From Alphaproteobacteria bacterium (lineage in GTDB: Bacteria > Pseudomonadota > Alphaproteobacteria > RF32 > CAG-239): 64,000 nt of DNA. Below, in pieces: positions 17,931-24,869 of this stretch (position 1 is its first letter; the number at the start of each line of letters is the position of its first letter). The stretch spans positions 1 through 64,000 of the forward strand of contig JAFUEX010000014.1 of the NCBI GenBank assembly GCA_017470165.1, in the 5' to 3' direction. The notes under the pieces are model-generated. The model saw only the letters and a program-made list of their open reading frames with translations, was not told where the DNA came from and ran no database searches. Both the position numbers and the translations under genes were made by a program.

Positions 17931-19202
17931 TTGCTCAAACTATCTCCGGCCAAGCTGAAATTCATTTTGCTGAAATGCGCTTATTTGCTGGCGGCTGCCG
18001 TGGTGGTGCTGGCGATAATGGCGCATTTTCGCTCGGATGTGCGGCAAAATGATGATATTAATGCGGTCGAAAATCAGGATTTGCGTGGCGGGGATGAAAC
18101 TTATGTCTCCATCTATGAAAAAATGGGCACTTATCACCTCGATACCCACCGCGGGTCATTTTTTGCTGAGACGGCAGACAATGCGGCTGCCCTCAACGCG
18201 GCCGGCAGCTCGGATGAGACCGAAGATGATATAATAGTGGTGGATGTTGAGCCCCAAGGCGATGGCAGTATTGCCCGCGAGGCGGCTGATGATGAGCGGA
18301 TGGAACAACAGACTGAGATGATGCGGCAGGCAATGTATGCCGCGTTGGACGAGACGGCAGATTTGCCGGATAATTCCGCGGATGTGGCAGATATATTTGA
18401 CCGTTTGTATGAGGAAACATTGCCCGACGATATTATTGACCACGAAGAGGCCGCACTTACGGCCAAAACCAAAGCGAATCTGCCGGCAATTCCTGAGCGC
18501 AAACCGCCCTATTTTGCCAAGCCGATGGTAGCAATAGTGATTGATGATATGGGGATAAACCGCAAGCGCACGGCAGATATCTCATCGCTGAAATATCCGA
18601 TTACCGCGTCGTTTTTGACCTATGGGTTGAAGCTGGATGAGCAAATTGACAAATCGATTGCTGCCGGCCACGAGATTATGTTGCACGCTCCGATGGAGGC
18701 TGTTGGCAAGGTGGATAATGCCCCCGATGTGTTGACCACCGAAATGAGTGCGGATGAAATTCAGGCGAATTTGCGCATTATGCTGCAAAAAGTGAAAAAT
18801 ATCCGCGGGGTTAACAATCATATGGGCAGCAAACTGACCCAAGACTATGAACGGATGCTGGCAGTGATGGAAGTGCTGAAAGAAAGCGAGCTGTTCTTTT
18901 TGGATTCGAAAACATCGGCACAATCTATGGCAGATAAGGCGGCTGCCGAAATCGGAGTGCCGCACGCGGCTCGCAACGTGTTTTTGGACAACAATAATGA
19001 TAAAGATTATATTTTGGGGCAGCTGCGGCTGACAGAAAAACTGGCGCGCAAAAACGGCTATGCCATTGCTATCGGTCACCCCAAAAGCCAGACTTTTGTT
19101 GCGCTGAGCGAATGGCTGCCGCAAGCAGAGGCGGCAGGAGTCGAGCTGACCCATTTGAGCAAAATTGTGGAGATTATACACCAACAGGCTCTATTGCAAT
19201 AA
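17931..19202 (+). CDS. Divergent polysaccharide deacetylase family protein (YibQ-like)
   Basis: The 423-residue protein has an N-terminal membrane anchor (~9-30) and a ~140-residue acidic linker. The last ~240 residues match the divergent polysaccharide deacetylase family (Polysacc_deac_2), with AIVIDDMGINRKRT, HEIMLHAPMEAVG, NNHMGSKLT, FLDSKTSA and AIAIGHPKSQT. The catalytic activity of the family is not established. It probably acts in the periplasm on envelope glycans. The start is a TTG at 17931, after a purine-rich GAAAAGAG. The first ATG would cut into the membrane anchor. It is probably co-transcribed with lysS. Confidence 0.82.
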   Translation: MLKLSPAKLKFILLKCAYLLAAAVVVLAIMAHFRSDVRQNDDINAVENQDLRGGDETYVSIYEKMGTYHLDTHRGSFFAETADNAAALNAAGSSDETEDDIIVVDVEPQGDGSIAREAADDERMEQQTEMMRQAMYAALDETADLPDNSADVADIFDRLYEETLPDDIIDHEEAALTAKTKANLPAIPERKPPYFAKPMVAIVIDDMGINRKRTADISSLKYPITASFLTYGLKLDEQIDKSIAAGHEIMLHAPMEAVGKVDNAPDVLTTEMSADEIQANLRIMLQKVKNIRGVNNHMGSKLTQDYERMLAVMEVLKESELFFLDSKTSAQSMADKAAAEIGVPHAARNVFLDNNNDKDYILGQLRLTEKLARKNGYAIAIGHPKSQTFVALSEWLPQAEAAGVELTHLSKIVEIIHQQALLQ

Positions 19203-19213
19203 TAGAGCCTGTT
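19183..19213. repeat. Perfect 13-bp inverted repeat spanning two convergent stops
   Basis: AACAGGCTCTATT (19183-19195) and its exact complement (19201-19213) flank a 5-base loop. Both convergent genes end inside it. It may halt transcription in both directions, although neither side has a T run. Confidence 0.75.
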
Positions 19214-19928
19214 GTTCCATTTCCTTACGTATCAGCTTTACTACACGGGTTTTTACAAATAATCCGCGCAAACCGAGACGAGATGCCAATTCACTGCGTG
19301 AGATACGATGACGGGGGCCGGTTATTCGCTCGTATAAGAAATCCGGCCAGCGACGCCAATTCGCACTATTGGCCAACCAGCGCACCAAACAATCGTGTGA
19401 TGCGAATCTGTCGAGTGCATCGCGGAGGCCGATTTCCTTACCGCTTTCGCGTTGCAGTATCAAATCATGTCCGTCAAACGGCATAAGATTAAACATCTCG
19501 CTGCTGCAAGCGTTCGGATAGTTTTTCAAGCACCAAACGCCCTTTTTAATAACAAAGCACAGCATTGCATCCAACAGCTCATCCGATGGTTTGGCCATAA
19601 GGTTTACCTGCCAAGCCAGCACTTCGCGGCCATATTCTTGCGCAACTATTTGTCCCAAACTGCGCTCAATATCCCTGAATGTGCTATAAATTAGCTCTTG
19701 ATTGGTGCGACGGTTAAGTTGGGAAAAATCGCTCAAGTGGTGAGACATAAAGTCATAATAGGCAATGCAATACTCCTTGGTGTGCAACTCCGGCAAATTC
19801 ATCTTTTGCAAGATAAACTGTGGGATATCCTCATCCTTGATTTGTTCAATTCCTTCGGATATCCACGCCATCTCTGAGGTAATGTAATTCCTAATACCTT
19901 CGGCAATCGTGTTTTTTGTTGTATCCAT
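19191..19928 (-). CDS. Uncharacterised protein, paralogue A
   Basis: The 245-residue soluble protein is not recognised. Its last ~80 residues align with those of the neighbour at 20052-20759 (LRDALDRFASHDCLVRWL against LKDALSEYSDHRFLVSWL, and HRISRSELASRLGLRGLF against HRLSRQSVADAMRLKGLF). The HRISRSELASRLGL stretch could form a helix-turn-helix-like segment. Residues 1-150 are helical and without motifs. It has its own promoter and a ~36-base leader, and the 3' end overlaps the deacetylase gene by 12 bases. Confidence 0.75.
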   Translation of the reverse strand: MDTTKNTIAEGIRNYITSEMAWISEGIEQIKDEDIPQFILQKMNLPELHTKEYCIAYYDFMSHHLSDFSQLNRRTNQELIYSTFRDIERSLGQIVAQEYGREVLAWQVNLMAKPSDELLDAMLCFVIKKGVWCLKNYPNACSSEMFNLMPFDGHDLILQRESGKEIGLRDALDRFASHDCLVRWLANSANWRRWPDFLYERITGPRHRISRSELASRLGLRGLFVKTRVVKLIRKEMEQQALLLQ

Positions 19929-19970
19929 AACTCTTTAATTTTAATTTGTAAATAATATAACTTGCGGGAG

Positions 19971-19999
19971 AATTTAGCACATAGCGGTAATTTTGTCAA
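19971..19999 (-). promoter_or_regulatory. Promoter of paralogue A gene
   Basis: A consensus TTGACA (19994-19999 on the minus strand) lies 17 bases from TAAATT (19971-19976), which is a fair -10. Confidence 0.6.
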
Positions 20000-20003
20000 C
20001 CCG

Positions 20004-20038
20004 CAAAAAAAGACAGCTCAATCGAGTTTGAGCTGTCG
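20004..20038 (-). terminator. Terminator of paralogue B gene
   Basis: A 10-bp stem (GACAGCTCAA with TTGAGCTGTC) is followed on the minus strand by seven T. It lies 14 bases past the stop at 20052. Confidence 0.9.
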
Positions 20039-20051
20039 GAGGTGAAAATCA

Positions 20052-20759
20052 TCACAAATATTTTCTGATTTGACGGCGATGCGCTTTGGTCTGACGCTTA
20101 AGGCTGCGAACTGCATAATGTTTGGCAAACAGCCCCTTAAGGCGCATTGCATCAGCCACTGATTGCCGCGATAGGCGATGTCCGAAACCGGTAACACGGT
20201 GCAACAAAAACTCTGGATAAGAGCGCCAATTATCACCGCTGAGCAGCCAACTGACCAAAAAACGATGATCGGAATATTCGCTTAGGGCGTCTTTCAGAGA
20301 CATTTGTTTGGAAACACCGGCAGAATGTTCGCGATAGTCAACCTTTATCGGACGGCCGTCTTCCGGCAACATTCGCAGCAGCAATAATGTTAAACGGTTG
20401 TCTTCATCGTGCTGCAGCGCCCACACGGCGGTTTCTTGCAAAAAATGCATCAACAACACCACCTGCGGATCATAAGGATCATCAATGTCCTCATCCCAAT
20501 ATGCCGGCAACTCTCTGGCCACATAATTGTACATTATCTCCATAATCCCAATGGTTTTGTCGGGGTTTATCTCGTATAATGCGGCCAAATTGGACGAGAT
20601 GAGATTCGAGCATTTTCTTTTATTCCCTTTGTTGGAATAAAAACGATATTTAACCACATATTCTGCCATATTAACCAAATCGGCAGGTGTGCGATCTTCA
20701 ACCTTGGTCCATTCATCCATATCCAGCAAGGCATTGCGTAACGAAATGTATTTCTCCAT
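20052..20759 (-). CDS. Uncharacterised protein, paralogue B
   Basis: The 235-residue soluble protein is related to the neighbour at 19191-19928 over its C-terminal half. The shared parts are a WLLSGDNWRSYPEFLLHRVTG-type stretch, then HRLSRQSVADAMRLKGLF, then a basic tail (KRQTKAHRRQIRKYL). The basic C-terminus could contact nucleic acid, but no known domain is visible. It is a single-gene unit with its own promoter and a strong terminator. The two copies have diverged well beyond a recent duplication. Confidence 0.75.
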   Translation of the reverse strand: MEKYISLRNALLDMDEWTKVEDRTPADLVNMAEYVVKYRFYSNKGNKRKCSNLISSNLAALYEINPDKTIGIMEIMYNYVARELPAYWDEDIDDPYDPQVVLLMHFLQETAVWALQHDEDNRLTLLLLRMLPEDGRPIKVDYREHSAGVSKQMSLKDALSEYSDHRFLVSWLLSGDNWRSYPEFLLHRVTGFGHRLSRQSVADAMRLKGLFAKHYAVRSLKRQTKAHRRQIRKYL

Positions 20760-20803
20760 AACTTTATGTATTTAATTAATTAATAATATTTTCTCGGATG
20801 GTG

Positions 20804-20832
20804 AGGCTAGCAAAAATTACACAGCTTGTCAA
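20804..20832 (-). promoter_or_regulatory. Promoter of paralogue B gene
   Basis: TTGACA (20827-20832, minus strand) is 17 bases from TAGCCT (20804-20809). The metK promoter has the same two hexamers and spacing. Confidence 0.55.
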
Positions 20833-20882
20833 TCGATATCAGACAATATTCGCTCAAATGGTAACAATTTAAGTAATATGGC

Positions 20883-20910
20883 TTGCTTTTCAAACGGTTT
20901 GGGATATACT
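20883..20910 (+). promoter_or_regulatory. Promoter of second MsbA-like exporter
   Basis: TTGCTT (20883) and TATACT (20905) are 16 bases apart, 38 bases before the start codon. Confidence 0.5.
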
Positions 20911-20948
20911 CTTATCAGATGCAGTTTTAACTTTATAAAGAGACGTGA

Positions 20949-22712
20949 ATGAGGCTTCCCAAGTTTGTTAAAGAAAATCAGTTTGTTGCGCACTATCGCA
21001 AAATTTTGCCTTTTGTTAAGCCTTATTGGGTGCGGGCACTAATAGCCGTGTGCATTACTATTCCGATTGGGGCGATGGATGCGGTGATTGCTTGGTCGCT
21101 CAAGCCTTATATGGATGTGGTGATGTTTGAGCAGCGTGCCTCATCATTGGAGATGTCGCTGATACCTTTGCTGATTATTGCTTTCAGCTCGTGCCAAAGT
21201 TTGATGAACTATGTCGCAACCTATTTGAACACTTGGGTGGGGCAAAAGATAACTCAAGACGTGAAAATCCGCTTGTTTGACAAGTTGTTGCACTATAATG
21301 CGGCGTTTTTTGATACCAAAAATTCCGGTGATATTCTCTATCGCTTTAACAAAGACGCAGATTCGGCCTGCGGCGGGTTGTTGTCGAATATGAAACTTTT
21401 TACAACGCGGTTGTTTTCGTCATTGGCGCTTATCGGGGTGTTGTTTTATAATTCGTGGCAATTGGCAATTGTGGCAGTGATTGTGCTGCTGGGGGCGCTT
21501 TATCCGCTGACCACGGTCCGCAAAAAAATTAAGTCGATTATGGACAAGACAGTGTTTTCCGGTTCGGCGGTAATCACGCATTATAACGAAGCATTTAACG
21601 GCAATCGGGTGGTGACCTCCTATAATCTGTATGATTATTTGAACTTCCGCTTTAAGGAAACCCTGCGCTCGGTGTTCAAACTGGGGATGAAAATGGTGCA
21701 ACGCACGGGGATGATGTCGCCGATGATGCATTTTATTGTATCGCTGGGAATCGCCGCGGTTATTTGGCTGGGAAGCTATCTGATTGTCACTAAGCAGATT
21801 ACGCCGGGAAATTTTGTGTCGTTTATTACCGCGCTGATTATGCTTTATAATCCGATTAAGTCTATCGGCAACAATTTTAACTCGGTGCAGATGTCGTTTT
21901 TGGCGATGGACCGGATGTTCAAAATATTGGAGAGTGTGCCGAATATTCATAATCGCGACCATGCCAAGCCGCTCAAAAAAGTGAAAGATTTTATTGAATA
22001 TAAAGACGTATGTTTTGAATATATCGAAGGCAGGCCGGTGTTGAAGAACATCAACCTGAAGATAAAATGCGGACAAACTATTGCCTTTGTTGGAAATTCC
22101 GGCGGCGGTAAAACCACTTTGGTGAACCTGTTGCCGCGTTTTTATGACATTACATCCGGAAGTATTACCATTGACGGGCAGGATGTGCGCGATTTTGAGC
22201 TCAACTCTCTTCGCGCGCAAATAGCAATTGTATTTCAGGACAATTTTTTGTTTTCCGGCACCATCCGAGAAAACATCCTGTTGGGCCGCGACGATGTCAG
22301 CCCCAAACAAATCAATGCGGCGATTAAAGCTGCGTGTTTGGAGGAGTTTATTGCCGGATTAGAGCTGGGACTTGATACCCAAATCGGCGAACGCGGCGTG
22401 CTGCTCTCGGGCGGGCAAAAACAGCGTATTGCCATTGCCCGCGCCTTTATCAAAAATGCGCCGATTGTCATTTTGGACGAGGCTACTTCGGCACTCGACA
22501 ACAAGTCGGAGGCTGTGGTGCAGCAGGCTATTGATAATCTGATGAAAGACCGCACGGTGTTTATTATTGCCCATCGGCTGTCAACCGTGAAAAATGCCGA
22601 CAAAATCGTGGTGGTGAATTATGGCGAGATTGTGGAAAGCGGTACTCACGACCAATTGTTGAAAAAAGAAAATTCCATTTACGGCTCGCTCTACAAAACA
22701 CAATTAAAATAA
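20949..22712 (+). CDS. MsbA-like ABC exporter, half-transporter 2
   Basis: The 587-residue half-transporter is a close paralogue of the gene at 2680-4440. Long stretches are nearly identical, notably in the ATPase (signature LSGGQKQR, Walker B IVILDEATSALD, H loop IAHRLSTVKNADK). Six membrane helices occupy residues ~30-310 and Walker A is GNSGGGKTT. It probably exports lipid-linked material or amphiphiles. Keeping two similar half-transporters suggests a heterodimer or separate substrates. It is a single-gene unit here. Confidence 0.9.
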   Translation: MRLPKFVKENQFVAHYRKILPFVKPYWVRALIAVCITIPIGAMDAVIAWSLKPYMDVVMFEQRASSLEMSLIPLLIIAFSSCQSLMNYVATYLNTWVGQKITQDVKIRLFDKLLHYNAAFFDTKNSGDILYRFNKDADSACGGLLSNMKLFTTRLFSSLALIGVLFYNSWQLAIVAVIVLLGALYPLTTVRKKIKSIMDKTVFSGSAVITHYNEAFNGNRVVTSYNLYDYLNFRFKETLRSVFKLGMKMVQRTGMMSPMMHFIVSLGIAAVIWLGSYLIVTKQITPGNFVSFITALIMLYNPIKSIGNNFNSVQMSFLAMDRMFKILESVPNIHNRDHAKPLKKVKDFIEYKDVCFEYIEGRPVLKNINLKIKCGQTIAFVGNSGGGKTTLVNLLPRFYDITSGSITIDGQDVRDFELNSLRAQIAIVFQDNFLFSGTIRENILLGRDDVSPKQINAAIKAACLEEFIAGLELGLDTQIGERGVLLSGGQKQRIAIARAFIKNAPIVILDEATSALDNKSEAVVQQAIDNLMKDRTVFIIAHRLSTVKNADKIVVVNYGEIVESGTHDQLLKKENSIYGSLYKTQLK

Positions 22713-22718
22713 ATTTGC

Positions 22719-22747
22719 TTGACATCGGATGGTTTTGCGACTAGCCT
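22719..22747 (+). promoter_or_regulatory. Promoter of metK leader
   Basis: TTGACA (22719-22724) and TAGCCT (22742-22747) are 17 bases apart. Transcription would start near 22754, giving a ~100-base leader. Confidence 0.6.
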
Positions 22748-22856
22748 GCCGTGAGTAAGACGCTTGAGATGCTGCCGAAATGGCGGCTCAATTCGGCGCC
22801 GTGTGGATTTAACCTGAATTGTCCCGCAACAGAGGACTAAATAAGGAGATTTTGCT
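22748..22856 (+). promoter_or_regulatory. Structured metK leader, candidate SAM-II-like riboswitch
   Basis: The leader has a hairpin (TTGA-bulge-GCTGCC, 22764-22776, with GGCGGC-TCAA, 22782-22791). The next stretch resembles the SAM-II (SAM_alpha) core. GTGTG (22801) could pair with CGCA-A-C (22825-22830) around the loop GATTTAACC (22806-22814). GTCC (22821-22824) could then form a pseudoknot with GGAC (22834-22837), next to TAAATAAGGAG that includes the ribosome site. An alternative CAATTC/GAATTG pairing (22789-22794, 22816-22821) would break this fold. The match is by eye to remembered SAM-II sequences. The P1 helix needs a bulge and L3 is short. Confidence 0.42.
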
Positions 22857-23882
22857 ATGCAGAAAACTGCGGAATTTGTGTCATTGGGACACCCTGATAA
22901 AACAGCCGATTATATTTCCAGCTATATTTTGGATAGGGCTCTTGAACAAGACCCGAATGTGCGTTATGCCGTGGAGGTGATGCTGAAAGGCAACACGGCG
23001 GTGTTGGGCGGTGAGGTAAGCGGTCAAGTTGATTTGAGCAATTTGCGAGAATATGTTATCCGAGCGTTGGCAGATATCGGCTACACGCAGCAATATGCCG
23101 CAACTTGGGGCGAGTGTGCGATTGAACCGGACAAAATCAAAGTAATTGACCTTATCGGCCTCCAATCGGCCGAGATTGCCCAAGGGATAGAACACAACGG
23201 CTGGGGTGACCAAGGGGTTTTTGTCGGCTATGCCTGCCAAGGTGAAGGGCTTATCGGACGCGAATTGTTTTTGGCCAGGCAGCTTAACAATACGCTTTAT
23301 CAGATGGCTTTGCAAGATGATAATTTCGGACTGGATATCAAAACTCAGGTAACTTTGGAAGATGACGGACAAACAGGCTTGGTAATTGCCGCGGTGCCGA
23401 TGCGGCAAAAAGCCGACCTGAGGAGGATGATTGCCGATATTGTCGGAGCTGATGAGCAAAAAGTGATTGTCAACGGCACCGGATGCTACACCCACCACTC
23501 GGCAGTGGCCGACTGCGGAATTACCGGCCGCAAATTGGCGGTTGATTTTTATTCTACGGCCTGTCCCATCGGCGGCGGCAGCCCGTGGACCAAAGATGCG
23601 TCCAAGGCGGATGTTACGCTCAATATTTATGCCCGCAAGCTGGCGGCGGACAATCTGGCGGATAATGACGAATGCTTTGTATATCTTTCATCTTGTATCG
23701 GGCGCTGCGAGTTGCCGAGTGCCGTAATAAAATGCATTAAAGGCGGGCGCATCAGTCACAAACGCTTAAGTATAAGGCAATCTCCGCGGGAGCTGATTGC
23801 GGATTTGGGATTGGACAAGCCGGTATTTGCGCAAATTTGCCGCGAAGGCATCAGTGAATTTGCTCTAAGAGCCGGCAAATAA
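22857..23882 (+). CDS. metK: Methionine adenosyltransferase, divergent MetK
   Basis: The 341-residue protein makes S-adenosylmethionine from methionine and ATP. It keeps the N-terminal GHPDKTADYIS ATP motif, the GWGDQG motif (~120) and DCGITGRKLAVD. The phosphate-binding loop is altered: GGGSPWTKDASKAD instead of the usual GGGAFSGKDPSKVD. It is about 40 residues shorter than standard MetK, and I cannot find the C-terminal HFGR-type motif. It may be a divergent true MetK or a specialised copy. AAGGAG at 22843-22848 sets the start. Its 3' end overlaps mtnN by 32 bases. Confidence 0.85.
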   Translation: MQKTAEFVSLGHPDKTADYISSYILDRALEQDPNVRYAVEVMLKGNTAVLGGEVSGQVDLSNLREYVIRALADIGYTQQYAATWGECAIEPDKIKVIDLIGLQSAEIAQGIEHNGWGDQGVFVGYACQGEGLIGRELFLARQLNNTLYQMALQDDNFGLDIKTQVTLEDDGQTGLVIAAVPMRQKADLRRMIADIVGADEQKVIVNGTGCYTHHSAVADCGITGRKLAVDFYSTACPIGGGSPWTKDASKADVTLNIYARKLAADNLADNDECFVYLSSCIGRCELPSAVIKCIKGGRISHKRLSIRQSPRELIADLGLDKPVFAQICREGISEFALRAGK

Positions 23883-24537
23883 CCTCAAGCGATTTTATTG
23901 GTGATTGCTGCCAAAAATCTTCGTATTGCTGATAGTGGTTGCTTATTCCCGGAGTATCGCTGATGATGCGCAGCGCCAAGAACGAAGTTTGGTGAAGGTA
24001 GCAAGTTTGCGCTATGGCTGCAGATTCCATATCAACCGCCAAAGCATCGGGAAACATCGACTTGAGCGAGGCAACTTCTTGGGCAGAGGAGATAAACATA
24101 TCGCCGCTGATGATGCGGCCGACGCTGATTTTGACGTCCGAACGGATATTTTTGAGGGCGCGCAACAGCTTGGCATCGCCGCAAAATTCGGCCGGTAAAC
24201 CTTGAACTTGGCCATAAGCATTGCCCTGCCCGCACCAAACATCGTGATAAGAAACTTGGGCACCGGCAACGACATCCATAACGCTGAGCGACGGATTGAG
24301 CCCGCCGGCGATACCGGTGTTGATAATAACCTCGGGGGCAAAACGCTCGATAAGTTCAGCGGCGCCCAAGGCGGCATTTACTTTGCCGATACCGCACAAA
24401 GACAGCACTGCGGACTGACCGTTGAATTCACCGGTGATAAATTTGCGCGTCGAGGAAGAAGCCGCGCGCGGATTGTCCAAACGCGCGGAAAACAGCTCGA
24501 ACTCACGCTCCATCGCCACAATCAGACCGATAGTCAT
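23851..24537 (-). CDS. mtnN: 5'-methylthioadenosine/S-adenosylhomocysteine nucleosidase
   Basis: The 228-residue enzyme cleaves the adenine from the SAM by-products MTA and SAH. It matches the Pfs/MTAN family: IGLIVAMEREFE at the start, GIGKVNAALGAAELI, NTGIAGGLN and the nucleoside-binding VDMESAAIAQ (~170), with the general-acid Asp in RIISDTPG. I chose the ATG at 24537 because AAGGTGA precedes it and the protein then starts at its first beta strand. Convergent overlap with metK puts SAM synthesis and by-product recycling side by side. Confidence 0.93.
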   Translation of the reverse strand: MTIGLIVAMEREFELFSARLDNPRAASSSTRKFITGEFNGQSAVLSLCGIGKVNAALGAAELIERFAPEVIINTGIAGGLNPSLSVMDVVAGAQVSYHDVWCGQGNAYGQVQGLPAEFCGDAKLLRALKNIRSDVKISVGRIISGDMFISSAQEVASLKSMFPDALAVDMESAAIAQTCYLHQTSFLALRIISDTPGISNHYQQYEDFWQQSPIKSLEVICRLLEQIH

Positions 24538-24869
24538 AGCAATCACCTTATAAATAATTAAAAAAAACAAGTCTATATGGTGAAGAATTTACACTTGCGC
24601 GCGGCAAAAAGCAACCGCTTTTTGAAAAGGTGTGCTTTTTTCTCGTCCGATAATATTTCCTTTATGACGATGAGACCCCTTACTCGCCGTTCTGCGAACG
24701 GCTCGGGGGTGACATAAAGAGGAGAAGCCGCTTTGGCGTGACATAAAAGAGGAGTGCCTCAGCTAAGACAGTAGAGAGGTAAGCGGTGACAGCGTAGGGA
24801 ATAGCACAGAAAAAAGATGGGGCTCTTCGTTAAGAGAGACAGGATAAAAAGATGACAGAATGAAAATTG
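24538..24869. other. Gene-free region with one palindromic repeat
   Basis: About 330 bases between mtnN and the giant cysteine-rich gene. It holds repeat copy 4 and then loose GGGTGACA/GCGTGACAT units and an AGGAGAAGCCGCT segment similar to one at 15993. No terminator with a T run is evident for the giant gene. Confidence 0.6.
24666..24716. repeat. Dispersed palindromic repeat, copy 4
   Basis: GACGATGAGACCCCTTACTC is followed by a GCCGTTC-TGC-GAACGGC hairpin and CTCGGGGGTGACAT. The flanks are the same as in copy 2 while the stem is longer and different in sequence, so the pairing rather than the sequence is kept. Confidence 0.75.

Noticed and set aside
19183-19213. Ordinary Rho-independent terminator
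   Set aside because: The hairpin is perfect but no T run follows on either strand, so I list it as an inverted repeat.
21420-22310. 296-codon minus-strand frame
   Set aside because: It is antisense to the second MsbA-like exporter, and its His/Arg/Gln-rich sequence has no domain.
22748-22856. SAM-I (S-box) riboswitch before metK
   Set aside because: The S-box core strings and four-way layout are absent. The SAM-II-like reading fits better, though still tentatively.
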